Positions 1-9,209 of a stretch of 64,000 nt of DNA are shown here, piece by piece. Below the pieces are notes generated by a model. The model saw only the letters and a list, made by a program, of their open reading frames with translations, did no database searches and had not been told where the DNA came from. The position numbers and the translations under genes were made by a program. The DNA is from Xanthomonas cissicola (lineage in GTDB: Bacteria; Pseudomonadota; Gammaproteobacteria; Xanthomonadales; Xanthomonadaceae): positions 20,164 through 84,163 of the forward strand of contig NZ_VZPL01000019.1 in NCBI RefSeq assembly GCF_008801575.1. The letters run 5' to 3'. Every line of letters starts with the position of its first letter. The stretch's first letter is position 1.

Positions 1-55
1 TGCTTCTGCATGACCATTCCCCACTCCCCCTTCCTAGACCGAACGAGCTGAGCCC

Positions 56-1231
56 ATGTCCATTGTCCGCATGACCGACCTCGATCTCTCCGGCAAGCGC
101 GTGTTGATCCGCCAGGATCTCAACGTGCCGATCGACAACGGCCAGATCACCTCCGAACAGCGCATCACCGCCTCGGTGCCCACCATCAAGCTAGCGCTGG
201 AAAAGGGTGCGGCCGTTATGGTGACCTCGCACCTGGGCCGCCCCAAGGAAGGCAGCTGGACCGAAGAAGATTCGCTGGCGCCGGTTGCCACGCGTCTGGC
301 CGCATTGCTGGGCGTGGACGTGCCGCTGGTGCGCGACTGGGTCGATGGCGTGGAGGTCGCGCCGGGCCAGGTGGTGCTGCTGGAAAACTGCCGCATGAAT
401 GTCGGCGAGGGCAAGGACGATGAGACGCTGGCGCGCAAGTACGCCGCGTTGTGCGACGTGTTCGTGATGGATGCCTTCGGCACCGCGCACCGCGCGCAGG
501 CCTCCACGCATGGCGTGATCCGTTTCGCGCCGGTCGCGGCGGGCGGCCCGCTGTTGATGGCCGAACTCGACGCCCTGGCCAAGGCGCTGGACAACCCGGC
601 CAAGCCATTGCTGGCGATCGTGGCCGGCAGCAAGGTGTCCACCAAGCTGGAGCTGCTGTCCAACCTGGTCAACAAGGTCGACCAGCTGATCGTCGGCGGC
701 GGCATCGCCAACACCTTCATCGCCGCGGCCGGGCATGCCGTGGGCAAGTCGTTGAACGAGCCGGATTTGATCCCGACCGCCAACCGGATCGTGGCCGATG
801 CCAAGGCACGTGGCGCCGAGATCCCGCTGCCCACCGATGTGGTCGTTGCCAAGCAGTTCCTGCCCGATGCGCAAGCCAGCGTGAAGTCGTTGGACGCGGT
901 CGATGCGGACGATCTGATCCTGGATATCGGCCCGCAAACCGCGCAGCGCTACGCCGAACTGATCGCCAGTGCCGGTACCGTGGTGTGGAACGGTCCGGTG
1001 GGCGTGTTCGAATTCGAGTCCTTCAGCCACGGCACCGAAACCCTGGCGCGCGCGATCGCCAGCTCCAAGGCGTTCTCGATCGCTGGCGGTGGCGACACCC
1101 TGGCCGCAGTGGACAAATACGACATCGCCCAGGACGTGACCTACATTTCCACGGGCGGCGGTGCGTTCCTGGAGTTTCTGGAAGGCAAGACCTTGCCGGC
1201 AGTGGCCGCACTCCAGGCCCGCGGTCAGTGA
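56..1231 (+). CDS. pgk: Phosphoglycerate kinase
   Basis: Cytosolic glycolytic enzyme that transfers the phosphate of 1,3-bisphosphoglycerate to ADP. The 391-residue protein is the usual length for bacterial PGK. The N-terminal domain carries the substrate-binding stretches RQDLNVP and SHLGRPK, and the C-terminal nucleotide domain has WNGPVGVFE and the GGGDTLAA loop. The ATG at 56 gives the family's normal N-terminus ([16 protein letters not shown]). The stop overlaps the GTG of the following HAD phosphatase, and pyruvate kinase and class I aldolase lie just downstream, so this is a lower-glycolysis cluster. Nothing is odd about it. Confidence 0.97.
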   Translation: MSIVRMTDLDLSGKRVLIRQDLNVPIDNGQITSEQRITASVPTIKLALEKGAAVMVTSHLGRPKEGSWTEEDSLAPVATRLAALLGVDVPLVRDWVDGVEVAPGQVVLLENCRMNVGEGKDDETLARKYAALCDVFVMDAFGTAHRAQASTHGVIRFAPVAAGGPLLMAELDALAKALDNPAKPLLAIVAGSKVSTKLELLSNLVNKVDQLIVGGGIANTFIAAAGHAVGKSLNEPDLIPTANRIVADAKARGAEIPLPTDVVVAKQFLPDAQASVKSLDAVDADDLILDIGPQTAQRYAELIASAGTVVWNGPVGVFEFESFSHGTETLARAIASSKAFSIAGGGDTLAAVDKYDIAQDVTYISTGGGAFLEFLEGKTLPAVAALQARGQ

Positions 1232-1872
1232 GTGCAGCCACACTGTTTTTCGATCTGGACGGCACGCTGGTCGATTCTGAGCCAGGCATCGTTGCCAGCA
1301 TCGTGCATGCCTTCGACGAACTCGGCCAGCCGCGGCCGTCGGCGCAGACCTTGCGCGCCTGGATCGGCCCGCCGTTGCGCGATAGCTTCACCGAGTGTTT
1401 TACGGACGACCCGGAGTTGGTGCAGCGCGCGCTCGGGCTCTACCGCGCACGCTACGACGCGGTGGGCTGGACAGAACTCAGCGTGTTCGACGGCATCGGC
1501 GAGGTTGTCACCGGCCTGCAGCGCGCCGGTCATCGCCTGGCCGTGGTGACCTCGAAGAATGAGCGCTATGCGCGGCGCATCGTCGAGCATCTGCCCTTCG
1601 GCGCGTGCTTCGAGGAGGTGATCGGTGCCAGCGAAGACGGCGAACGTCGCTTCAAGCCGGACCTCATTGCCGAAGCGCTGCGCCGTTTGCAGATCGACAA
1701 GACCGGCTGCGTGATGATCGGCGACCGGCGCATGGATATCGATGGCGCCAATCACCACGGCATCCACAGCATCGGCGTGTTGTGGGGCTTTGGCGACGAG
1801 GGCGAACTGCGCACCGCCGGCGCCGGTGCGCTGGCACGCACGCCGGCTGAACTGGCGGCGTTGCTTCAGTGA
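1228..1872 (+). CDS. HAD-superfamily phosphatase, phosphoglycolate phosphatase-like
   Basis: A 214-residue haloacid dehalogenase-type hydrolase, probably acting on a small phosphorylated metabolite. Motif [12 protein letters not shown], is at the very N-terminus with both aspartates present. Motif II is VVTSKNE, and the C-terminal [12 protein letters not shown] supplies motif IV. The GTG at 1228 is chosen because it sits just before motif I and overlaps the pgk stop by four bases, which suggests translational coupling. Family knowledge (Gph/PgpH type) suggests phosphoglycolate or a related substrate, possibly metabolite repair beside glycolysis. The substrate itself is inferred. Confidence 0.85.
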   Translation: MSAATLFFDLDGTLVDSEPGIVASIVHAFDELGQPRPSAQTLRAWIGPPLRDSFTECFTDDPELVQRALGLYRARYDAVGWTELSVFDGIGEVVTGLQRAGHRLAVVTSKNERYARRIVEHLPFGACFEEVIGASEDGERRFKPDLIAEALRRLQIDKTGCVMIGDRRMDIDGANHHGIHSIGVLWGFGDEGELRTAGAGALARTPAELAALLQ

Positions 1873-2130
1873 TGAGCAGTTCGCGTCGGCCGTTGCGTTC
1901 GCTTGGTCGACGCGCCTGCAAATGCGGTTCGCAGCGCGCAGAACACGCTTCACCGCTGCCGGGTTAGGGTGGCGACCGTTCGCCTTGCTCATGGCAGCGC
2001 GGGCGCAGGCGTACGTACTGTCCCGCACTGTCTGTAAGACATGCCGGAATCGGAGGAAGGCTATGCCGCAATGCCATCCTCGGTACGTGACGTGTGTGTT
2101 AAGTTTCGCGGCTTTTACAGGGAGGCCATC

Positions 2131-3597
2131 ATGAAAGAACGTCAACGCCGCACCAAGATCCTCGCCACCCTCGGACCGGCAACGGATGCGCCCGGTGTGC
2201 TGGATACGCTGTTCAAGGCAGGCGTCAACGTGGTGCGCCTCAACTTCAGCCATGGCGACCCCTCCGGCCAGGCCAAGCGTGCCGCCGAAGTGCGTGCCGC
2301 TGCGGCCCGCGTCGGTGCCGAAGTCGGCATCCTGGCCGACTTGCCGGGCCCGAAGATCCGTATCGAACGTTTTGCCGAAGGCAAGATCAAGCTGACCATG
2401 GGCGATCGCTTCGACCTGGTGGCCGATGCCAACGCGCCGGCTGGCGACCAGACACAGGTTGGCGTCAGCTATCTGGGTCTGCCGCAGGACGTGACTGCCG
2501 GCGACGTCCTGCTGCTCGACGATGGCCTGATGCAGTTGCAGGTCACCGATGTGCAGGGCGCGCGCATCGTCACCAAGGTGTTGAACGATGGCGTGCTGTC
2601 CGACCGCAAGGGCCTCAACAAGCAGGGCGGTGGTCTGTCGCTGGGCGCGTTGACCGAACGCGACAAGGAACTGATCGGCATCGTTGCCAAGATCGGCGTG
2701 GACTTCATCGCGGTGTCGTTCTGTCGTAACGCGCAGGACATGCACGACGCACGTCAGATCGCCCAGCAGCATGGCTGCGATGCGCAACTGGTGTCCAAGA
2801 TCGAGCGCACCGAGGCGATCGAAAACCTGGTCGAGATCGTCGAAGCCTCCGATGTGGTGATGGTGGCGCGTGGCGACCTGGGCGTTGAAATCGGCGACGC
2901 CGAATTGCCGGGCCTGCAGAAGAAGATCATTCGCGAATCGCTGGCGCAGAACAAGGTGGTGATCACCGCCACGCAGATGCTGCAGTCGATGGTCGAAAGC
3001 CCGATCCCCACCCGCGCCGAAGTGCTGGACGTGGCCAACGCGGTCATCGACGGCACCGACGCGGTGATGCTCTCGGCCGAGACCGCCGCCGGCGCCTACC
3101 CGGTGCGTGCGGTGGAAGCGATGGCGCGCATCTGTCTGGGGGCCGAACACCAGTTCGAGTTCGATACCGACTTCGAAGCGGCGCAACGCAATCTGCAGCG
3201 CGCCGACCAGGCGATTGCGATGGCGACCATGTTCCTGTCCGAGCACATCGGCCTGGGCGGCGTGGTGGCGTTGACCGAATCCGGCGGCACGCCGCGCTTC
3301 CTGTCGCGCTTCCGCTCCAATATGCCGATCTACGCCTTCACCCGTCACGATGGCGCACGCCGCCAGATGGCGATGATGCGTGGCGTGTTCCCGATCAGCT
3401 TCGACAGCCGCGGCCTGACCCCGCGCGAGGCCGCACGTGCGGCGATCCGCCTGCTGGTGGAGAACGAGCGCATGGGGCCTGGCGACCGCGTGGTCTTTAC
3501 CAGTGGCGAGCACATGGAAACCCACGGCGCCACCAACACGCTGCGCCTGCTGGAAGTGGGCGAAGACGGCCGCGCCACCGGTCTGGGCGAGCTGTAA
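2131..3597 (+). CDS. pyk: Pyruvate kinase
   Basis: Final glycolytic step: phosphoenolpyruvate plus ADP to pyruvate plus ATP. The 488-residue product begins MKERQRRTKILATLGPA, the normal start for the family. The ATG at 2131 follows the ribosome-binding sequence AGGGAGG. Visible signatures are RLNFSHGD (substrate binding), DLPGPKIR, the metal-binding ARGDLGVEI, and ATQMLQSM. The open frame extends upstream to 2041, but that stretch has no family similarity and is rejected as coding. A GC-rich hairpin follows at 3647-3678. Confidence 0.96.
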   Translation: MKERQRRTKILATLGPATDAPGVLDTLFKAGVNVVRLNFSHGDPSGQAKRAAEVRAAAARVGAEVGILADLPGPKIRIERFAEGKIKLTMGDRFDLVADANAPAGDQTQVGVSYLGLPQDVTAGDVLLLDDGLMQLQVTDVQGARIVTKVLNDGVLSDRKGLNKQGGGLSLGALTERDKELIGIVAKIGVDFIAVSFCRNAQDMHDARQIAQQHGCDAQLVSKIERTEAIENLVEIVEASDVVMVARGDLGVEIGDAELPGLQKKIIRESLAQNKVVITATQMLQSMVESPIPTRAEVLDVANAVIDGTDAVMLSAETAAGAYPVRAVEAMARICLGAEHQFEFDTDFEAAQRNLQRADQAIAMATMFLSEHIGLGGVVALTESGGTPRFLSRFRSNMPIYAFTRHDGARRQMAMMRGVFPISFDSRGLTPREAARAAIRLLVENERMGPGDRVVFTSGEHMETHGATNTLRLLEVGEDGRATGLGEL

Positions 3598-3646
3598 CGT
3601 CTGTCGACCGCATCCGGCGCATGACCTGAGCCGGAACAGACGCGCC

Positions 3647-3678
3647 ACACAACGGCGGCCCCAGGGCCGCCGTTGTGC
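3647..3678 (+). terminator. Hairpin downstream of pyk
   Basis: Arms ACAACGGCGGCC and GGCCGCCGTTGT pair perfectly around a short loop, 50 bases after the pyk stop. There is no good T-run after it. It is a plausible transcription end or mRNA-stabilising structure, not a canonical intrinsic terminator. Confidence 0.5.
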
Positions 3679-3717
3679 GATGTGGCGACCTGGCCGCTGG
3701 GCGCGCGCCAGCAACAC

Positions 3718-3777
3718 GTAGGAGCGCACCTGGGCGCGACGGGCTGTATCGGGCATGCCCGTCGCGCCCGGGTGCGC
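3718..3777. repeat. REP-like palindrome with GTAG head
   Basis: The element starts with GTAG at 3718, followed by a long imperfect inverted repeat: arm 3724-3744 (GCGCACCTGGGCGCGACGGGC without its last base) pairs with 3757-3777 around a 12-base loop. A GTAG head followed by a hairpin is typical of REP sequences mobilised by RAYT transposases (REP-associated tyrosine transposases). No RAYT gene is seen in this window. Confidence 0.65.
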
Positions 3778-4070
3778 CCGGGCGTCGCCGGATCGTTGGT
3801 CAACGGCCGGATCCGGCGAGTACCCAATGCCCACCACCTCACACGCGCACTGCTGCAACGGTGCTGGTGATGGCGGAACAAGACGCTGTCCACGATGTAA
3901 CGCATGCCGCAGGCGCAGCTCTGTGTCGACAGACGAAGCAGCAACGCGGCCAACCCTCAAGGTGCCAGCTAACTCACGCATGGCTCGGTATCAACGCGCC
4001 AGCGCAGTCACTGCAGCCATGTGCATCCCAGCAGCGCAAGCGCCACGCCGCGCACCATGCTCGGCTTTGC

Positions 4071-4112
4071 CGATTCCCGATTCCCGATCCCCGATCCCCG
4101 ATCCCCGATCCC
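4071..4112. repeat. Heptamer tandem run (CGATTCC/CGATCCC x6)
   Basis: Six contiguous seven-base units: two CGATTCC then four CGATCCC. The unit matches, in reverse complement, the GGGAATC/GGGGATC unit that builds the inverted-arm elements at 19828, 22879 and 54035. This copy has one arm only, so it may be a remnant or solo arm of the same family. Confidence 0.8.
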
Positions 4113-4243
4113 CGCGATGCGAGCACGCAGCACACATCCTGTCACGCACGCACGTGTAATCGGTTGCAGGCATTCCGTGAAGGAATGTGTACGACTTTCG
4201 TCGCTATACTTTCGTTCTCCCCCGCAGCTGCCACAGGAACTAC

Positions 4244-5248
4244 ATGAGCATCGAACAGCTTGCCGAAACCGCCCAGGCGATGGTCGCCCCGGGTAAGGGC
4301 ATCATCGCCATCGACGAATCGACCAGCACGATCGCCAAGCGTTTTGCCAGCGTCGGCATCGAGAACATCGAAGAGAACCGTCGCGCCTATCGCGAACTGT
4401 TGCTGACCACGCCCAAGCTGAGCGACTACATCTCCGGCGCCATCCTGTTCGACGAGACCATCCGTCAGAAGACCAAGGATGGCGCGCCGTTCGCCGAGTA
4501 CATGACCGCCCACGGCATCATCCCGGGCATCAAGGTCGACAGGGGCGCGCAGCCGCTGGCCGGCATGCCGGGCGAGCTGGTGACCGAAGGCCTGGACGGC
4601 CTGCGTGCGCGTCTGGAGGAGTACTACACGCTGGGTGCGCGCTTCGCCAAGTGGCGTGCGGTCATCAATATCGGCGAAGACATTCCGTCCGGCACCTGCA
4701 TCGAGGCCAACTCGCATGCGCTGGCGCGTTACGCTGCGCTGTGCCAGGAACAAGGCTTGGTGCCGATGGTCGAGCCGGAAGTGATCATGGACGGCAGCCA
4801 CGACATCGAAACCTGCTACGAAGTGACCGAAGCCGCGCTGCGCTCGCTGTTCGGTGCGCTGTATGAGCAGAACGTCGTGCTCGAGGGCACCATCCTGAAG
4901 GCCTCGATGGTGATCTCCGGCAAGAGCTGCGAAGAGCAGGCCAGTATCGAAGAGGTGGCCGAATCCACCGTGATGTGCCTGAAGTCCACCGTGCCGGCGA
5001 TCCTGCCGGGCATCGTGTTCCTGTCCGGCGGCCAGACCGACGAGCAGTCCACCGCCCACCTCAACGAAATGCACCAGCTCGGCAATCTGCCCTGGCCGCT
5101 GAGCTTCTCCTACGGCCGCGCCATGCAGCAGGCCGCGCTGAAGCTGTGGGCCAAGGACATGACCGGCAACTTCGCCAAGGCGCAGCAGGTCATCTACGAG
5201 CGCGCGAAGGAAAACGGCCTGGCTGCGCTGGGTAAGTGGAAGGGTTGA
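4244..5248 (+). CDS. Class I fructose-bisphosphate aldolase
   Basis: Cleaves fructose-1,6-bisphosphate to dihydroxyacetone phosphate and glyceraldehyde-3-phosphate by a Schiff-base mechanism. The 334-residue sequence resembles the eukaryotic-type class I aldolase: GKGIIAIDEST near the N-terminus, IKVDRGAQPLAG, and the Schiff-base lysine region EGTILKASM. SGGQTDEQST lies further on. The ATG at 4244 gives the expected start MSIEQLAETAQ; the frame runs upstream to 4187 without similarity. The C-terminus ends in KWKG rather than the terminal tyrosine of animal enzymes. It follows pgk and pyk, consistent with a glycolytic role. A canonical terminator follows. Confidence 0.95.
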   Translation: MSIEQLAETAQAMVAPGKGIIAIDESTSTIAKRFASVGIENIEENRRAYRELLLTTPKLSDYISGAILFDETIRQKTKDGAPFAEYMTAHGIIPGIKVDRGAQPLAGMPGELVTEGLDGLRARLEEYYTLGARFAKWRAVINIGEDIPSGTCIEANSHALARYAALCQEQGLVPMVEPEVIMDGSHDIETCYEVTEAALRSLFGALYEQNVVLEGTILKASMVISGKSCEEQASIEEVAESTVMCLKSTVPAILPGIVFLSGGQTDEQSTAHLNEMHQLGNLPWPLSFSYGRAMQQAALKLWAKDMTGNFAKAQQVIYERAKENGLAALGKWKG

Positions 5249-5285
5249 TCGATTGATGAGGGCTGCAAGGCCGCCGCATCGATAG

Positions 5286-5321
5286 AACAAAAACGCCGGC
5301 AGCGATGCCGGCGTTTTTGTT
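5286..5321 (+). terminator. Intrinsic terminator of aldolase gene
   Basis: The inverted repeat AACGCCGGC / GCCGGCGTT with a short loop, flanked by AAAAA on the left and TTTTTG on the right, lies about 40 bases after the stop. The A-run and T-run make it usable from both strands. Confidence 0.9.
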
Positions 5322-5356
5322 TGCTGCATCCACGGGTTCGATGCCGCGCGAAAACG

Positions 5357-5383
5357 CAAAGGGCGCCGCTCGGCGCCCTTTGC
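5357..5383. terminator. Second hairpin between convergent genes
   Basis: Perfect arms AAAGGGCGCCG and CGGCGCCCTTT around two bases. On the minus strand it ends in a short T-run, so it probably serves the convergent macro-domain gene as well as backing up the aldolase terminator. Confidence 0.75.
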
Positions 5384-5454
5384 TCAATCAACATCGCTCC
5401 ATGGATTGCTCATCCAGCCGGTCGATGCGACATGCTGCCCACGTCAATCCAATC

Positions 5455-5994
5455 TCAGGCCGCCGCAGTTTCCTGCGTCGCCAACGCTTGCTGGTAGGCC
5501 TTATAGGTCGCCTCGTTATAGGCCACCAAGACGATGTGCTTGGGCACCTTGTGCGAGCGCTGCCAATCGCGCGTTTCGGTCACGGCGATGCGGGCCGCCT
5601 GATGCAGCGGGTAGCCGTAAATCCCGCAGCTGATCGCCGGGAACGCAATCGAGTGCAGCATCATCTGTTCGGCGAGTTTCAGCGATTGCCAATAGCAATT
5701 GGCCAGCTGTTCGGGCTCGTTATGCCTGCCGTCGCGCCACACCGGGCCAACGGTATGAAAGATGTGGCGTGCCTTCAGATCGAAGCCGTCGGTGATGCGG
5801 ATTTCGCCGGTGGGACAACGCACGCCTGGACGCACTTGCGGCAGTGCTTCGCAGGCTTCCAGCAAGCGCGGGCCGGCGGCACGGTGGATGGCGCCATCGA
5901 CGCCACCACCGCCGAGCAGGGATTCGTTGGCGGCGTTGACGATGACGTCGACGTCGAGTTCGGTGATGTCGCCTTGCCAGACTTCGATTCTCAT
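5455..5994 (-). CDS. Macro-domain protein (O-acetyl-ADP-ribose deacetylase-like)
   Basis: A 179-residue stand-alone macro domain of the YmdB type, which binds ADP-ribose and hydrolyses O-acetyl-ADP-ribose or ADP-ribosyl adducts. The start at 5994 gives MRIEVWQGDITEL, the family N-terminus. The signature NAANESLLGGGGVDGAIHRAAG is at residues 18-39, and GYPLHQAA and ISCGIYG follow in the C-terminal half. The frame extends 48 bases upstream without family similarity. It is convergent with the aldolase gene. The cellular substrate cannot be told from sequence. Confidence 0.92.
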   Translation of the reverse strand: MRIEVWQGDITELDVDVIVNAANESLLGGGGVDGAIHRAAGPRLLEACEALPQVRPGVRCPTGEIRITDGFDLKARHIFHTVGPVWRDGRHNEPEQLANCYWQSLKLAEQMMLHSIAFPAISCGIYGYPLHQAARIAVTETRDWQRSHKVPKHIVLVAYNEATYKAYQQALATQETAAA

Positions 5995-6190
5995 AGCGCG
6001 ATAATTATGCGAATTGCATGATGGGCGCGTGATGGGGAGCACGCTGCGGAATCGGCACGCTATCGGCCATTCATCTCACCTGCTGCGACTGTCTGACGGG
6101 GTGAATGCATGCCGTCCCGTGTCGGGCCGGGCGCTCTTTTGGAGCGATCGGCAGCAACCATTGTCACGCGCGAGGTGATGCGTGTTGCGG

Positions 6191-6697
6191 CTACAACCAG
6201 CGGCGGACACTTACGCAGTAGTCGTTGTAGTGGCGGCCGAATTCGGCGCGTGGACGCGCCTCTTCGAACGGGATGACATAGCGCTGCAGCGCAAGCCACG
6301 GCAGCGGCACCAACACAACCGCCCACAGCAGGCCAAGTTGCAGGCACAGGCCGACGTAGCTCAGCACCAAGGCCAGGTACATCGGGTTGCGGGTGACGCG
6401 ATACGGGCAGTCCAGCACCAGGCGCGAGGGGTGACCGCTGGGCATGATGGTGGTGCGCCGACGCGCGAACAGGATGAAGAAGCTCACCGCCAGCGCCAGG
6501 CCGAGACAGGCGATGCCGCCGCCCACCACTTCGATCCAGGCCAGTGGCGTGGGAGGGGGGAGAGGCAGATCCAGCGCCTCTTGCAGCCATGCGCCCAGCC
6601 CCAGGGCTAGCGCGAAGTGGACCGGGGAGGTCATTTTTACCAGCCATGGCGCCCGCGCGGCGCGGGTCTCGCTGTGTCCATACGGCTGGTTGCTCAC
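6191..6697 (-). CDS. Isoprenylcysteine carboxyl methyltransferase-like membrane protein
   Basis: A 168-residue protein with about four hydrophobic segments. The C-terminal pattern YRVTRNPMYLA ... FEEARPRAEFGRHYNDY is typical of the ICMT/PEMT-like methyltransferase superfamily, whose bacterial members are mostly uncharacterised. The GTG at 6697 is preferred because AGGGAGA stands seven bases upstream on the coding strand; the frame is open further upstream but with low-complexity sequence. It probably methylates a lipid or small molecule in the inner membrane using S-adenosylmethionine, but the substrate is unknown. Confidence 0.75.
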   Translation of the reverse strand: MSNQPYGHSETRAARAPWLVKMTSPVHFALALGLGAWLQEALDLPLPPPTPLAWIEVVGGGIACLGLALAVSFFILFARRRTTIMPSGHPSRLVLDCPYRVTRNPMYLALVLSYVGLCLQLGLLWAVVLVPLPWLALQRYVIPFEEARPRAEFGRHYNDYCVSVRRWL

Positions 6698-6942
6698 ACA
6701 TCTCTCCCTACATCGCGGCCGCCATCCTAACGTTTCCTTGACATGGACGGGAGTGCGGGCGTGTCTGTAGCTGGAAACAGAACGGAGCTGCACCTAGCGC
6801 AAGGCGTGCCGGGCGCGCTGCCACGTCCTTGGTTTCGGCAATACCGCGTGCGCTTTCGCCTCGAGGCGGTCACGGATCGCGAGCATGAAGTGCCCGCCGC
6901 GACGCGGCGTCTTCCGGCGCAAATACACTGTTCAGCCGTGGC

Positions 6943-6966
6943 CAAAAAGCCGCGCATTGCGCGGCT
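6943..6966 (-). terminator. Intrinsic terminator of cysG-cysK
   Basis: On the minus strand AGCCGCGC and GCGCGGCT pair around a tiny loop and are followed by TTTTT, about 30 bases after the cysK stop. A good rho-independent terminator for the cysG-cysK transcript. Confidence 0.88.
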
Positions 6967-6993
6967 TCAGGTCTGGTCATCAACTGCGCCCGA

Positions 6994-7953
6994 TCAGGGC
7001 AGCCCGGCCAGCCAGTCGTCGTCGGAGCCTTCGTTGATGTCGGCGAAGAGCGGGGTCGAGAAGTAGCGCTCGCCAGTGTCGGGCAGCATCGCCAGGATGA
7101 CGGCGCCAGGCACCGCGCCTTCTGCCACGCGCAGCGCGGTGGCGACGGTGGCGCCGCCGGAGATGCCGGTGAAGATGCCTTCTTCGGCGGCCAGGCGCCG
7201 CGCCACGGTGATGGCGTCGGTGTCTTCCACGCTCAGCACCTCATGGGCGACCTCGCGGTTGAGCACCTCGGGTATGAAGTCCGGGGTCCAGCCCTGGATC
7301 TTGTGCGGTTTCCAGTCCTGGCCTTGCAGCAAGGCGGCGCCAGCCGGCTCCGAGGCGGTGATGCGCACTTCCGGGCGCGCAACGCTCAGGACCTCGCCCA
7401 CGCCGGTGAGGGTGCCGCCGGTGCCCCAGCCGGTGACGAAATGGTCCAGCCGGTGGCCGGCGAAATCGCGCAGGATCTCGGCGGCGGTGGTGTTGCGGTG
7501 GTAGGCCGGGTTGGCCGGATTGGCGAACTGGCTGGCCAGGAACCAGCCGTGCTGTTCGGCCAGCTCTTTCGCTTTGCGCACCATGCCGCTGCCGCGCTCG
7601 GCAGCCGGCGTCAGGATGACCTTGGCGCCATAGGCACGCATCAGCTTGCGGCGTTCGATGGAGAAGGTTTCCACCATGGTGGCGACGAACTTGTAGCCGC
7701 GTGCTGCGGCCACCATGGCCAGTGCCACGCCGGTGTTGCCGGAGGTGGCTTCGACGATGGTGTCGCCGGGCTTGAGCAGGCCGCGCTGTTCGGCGTCTAG
7801 GATGATCGCCAGTGCCAGCCGGTCCTTGACCGAGCCGCCGGGATTGAACGATTCGACCTTGACGTACAAGGTCACGTTATCCGGGGCGAGGCGTTGGAGC
7901 TTGACCACCGGGGTGCGGCCGATGGTGTCGAGAATGTTGTCGTACAGGGCCAT
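6994..7953 (-). CDS. cysK: Cysteine synthase (O-acetylserine sulfhydrylase)
   Basis: PLP enzyme that makes L-cysteine from O-acetylserine and sulfide, the last step of the pathway encoded around it. The 319-residue protein has the PLP lysine in NPGGSVKDR, the asparagine loop EATSGNTG, the phosphate-binding GTGGTLTG, and GISGGA near the C-terminus. GGAGA precedes the ATG. Only 16 bases separate it from the upstream cysG stop, so the two are co-transcribed. It could use thiosulfate as CysM does, but the overall sequence fits CysK. Confidence 0.95.
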   Translation of the reverse strand: MALYDNILDTIGRTPVVKLQRLAPDNVTLYVKVESFNPGGSVKDRLALAIILDAEQRGLLKPGDTIVEATSGNTGVALAMVAAARGYKFVATMVETFSIERRKLMRAYGAKVILTPAAERGSGMVRKAKELAEQHGWFLASQFANPANPAYHRNTTAAEILRDFAGHRLDHFVTGWGTGGTLTGVGEVLSVARPEVRITASEPAGAALLQGQDWKPHKIQGWTPDFIPEVLNREVAHEVLSVEDTDAITVARRLAAEEGIFTGISGGATVATALRVAEGAVPGAVILAMLPDTGERYFSTPLFADINEGSDDDWLAGLP

Positions 7954-7969
7954 GGGGTCTCCGTCGGAA

Positions 7970-9172
7970 TCAGGCTGCGTGGGCCAGTGTGGGCGTGTGG
8001 GGCGTTGCGCCGGGTGAGTGCGGCGGCGAGGCGCTCAGCGGCGCGCTGCCGAACCAATGCAGCGTCTGCGCCAGTGCCGTTACCTCGCCCAGGATCAGCA
8101 GCGCCGGTGCGGTCACGGCGTGCTGCCGGGCGCTGGCGGCCAGGTTGGCGAGCGTACCGGTGATTACCCGTTGCTGCGGGCGCGAGCCGTTTTCGACCAG
8201 CGCAAACGGGGTGGTGGGTGCGCGGCCGGCCTGCAGCAGGCGTTGCTGGATGGCGTCCAGACCGGCCACGCCCATGTAGAACGCCAGGGTCTGGCGTTCC
8301 TGGCCAAGCGCCTGCCAATCCAGCGTGTCCAGCGAATCCTTGCAGTGCGCGGTGATCAGCCGCAGCGATTGCGCATGGTCGCGGTGGGTGAGCGGAATGC
8401 CGGCATAGGCGGCGCAGGCGATCGCGGCGGTGATGCCGGGAATGACCTGAAAGCCGATGCCGTGCGCGCGCAGGAATTCCAGCTCTTCGCCGCCGCGGCC
8501 GAACACGAATGGGTCGCCGCCCTTCAGCCGTACCACGCGGCGACCGGCCCGGGCGTGTTCCAGCATCAGGCCGTGAATCTGTTCCTGCCGGGTGCTATGG
8601 CCTTGCGCCGACTTGCCGACCTCGATGAGGTGCGCGCCGTGCCGAGCCAGGCGCAGGATCTGCGGGCTGACCAGGCGGTCGTGCAGCACCACCTCGGCCT
8701 GACGCAGTGCGCGCAGCGCATGTCGGGTGAGCAGGCCCGGATCGCCGGGGCCGGCGCCGACCAGGCTTACGTTGCCGGGCGCCAGCGTGCCGATCGCGCT
8801 GCGCGGTCCTGTGGAGCGCGCAGGAACCGTTGCGGACGCCGCAGGCGCTGCGGCGTGGGTCAGCAGCCGATGGGCACTTGCTGCTTGGCGCAGGGCGTCG
8901 TTGAGCGCTGCCGATTCGCTGGCGGCGACGGTGAGCCATAGCGGTTGGTCGGACTGCGCCAGCCATGCCGGGTCGAACCGACCGGCCAACCAGCGCAGCC
9001 GCCCTGCCTGCGCCCAGTGCCGCAACTGCGCGGAGAGCTCGGGCGCGCCGACCAGCGGCAGCGCACCGGCCTGCAGCAACTGGCCAGTGGCGTGCTCGGC
9101 ATCGGCGCCGCCGCCGACCACCAGGACGGCACGGCCACGCAGGTCGGCAAGCAGCGGGAACGCAGGAGTCAC
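7970..9172 (-). CDS. cysG: Siroheme synthase-like CysG with intact SUMT domain and degenerate N-terminal domain
   Basis: The C-terminal half is a complete uroporphyrinogen-III C-methyltransferase (SUMT), making precorrin-2 for siroheme: [44 protein letters not shown] and VENGS are all visible. The N-terminal half keeps only the NAD-binding fold (LVVGGG), and the usual VAERK after it is replaced by ADAEHATG. The VVDAP segment that holds the catalytic aspartate of the dehydrogenase/chelatase reads THAAAP, and roughly 90 residues of the dimerisation/chelatase region are missing before SUMT. GTG 9172 begins [13 protein letters not shown]; an ATG at 9241 would add 23 residues. Precorrin-2 oxidation and iron insertion are therefore doubtful here. 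Confidence 0.85.
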   Translation of the reverse strand: MTPAFPLLADLRGRAVLVVGGGADAEHATGQLLQAGALPLVGAPELSAQLRHWAQAGRLRWLAGRFDPAWLAQSDQPLWLTVAASESAALNDALRQAASAHRLLTHAAAPAASATVPARSTGPRSAIGTLAPGNVSLVGAGPGDPGLLTRHALRALRQAEVVLHDRLVSPQILRLARHGAHLIEVGKSAQGHSTRQEQIHGLMLEHARAGRRVVRLKGGDPFVFGRGGEELEFLRAHGIGFQVIPGITAAIACAAYAGIPLTHRDHAQSLRLITAHCKDSLDTLDWQALGQERQTLAFYMGVAGLDAIQQRLLQAGRAPTTPFALVENGSRPQQRVITGTLANLAASARQHAVTAPALLILGEVTALAQTLHWFGSAPLSASPPHSPGATPHTPTLAHAA

Positions 9173-9209
9173 GGTTCGGCAGCATCGTTGGAGGAGGGCC
9201 AGACCGTAA

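Larger units (their letters stand above)
3598..4243. other. Pyk-aldolase intergenic region
   Basis: This 646-base stretch has no convincing gene. It holds the pyk hairpin, the GTAG-headed REP, and a run of seven-base CGATTCC/CGATCCC units at 4071-4112. The remainder has no recognisable coding or RNA feature. The aldolase promoter must lie at its right end. Confidence 0.6.

Noticed and set aside
1225..3981. Very long minus-strand open frame (about 918 codons) opposite the HAD and pyk genes
   Set aside because: It is Arg/His/Gly-rich with no family features, and mirrors two well-recognised plus-strand genes. Long antisense frames are expected in GC-rich DNA.
4142..5359. Minus-strand frame opposite the aldolase gene
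   Set aside because: Antisense of a well-identified class I aldolase.
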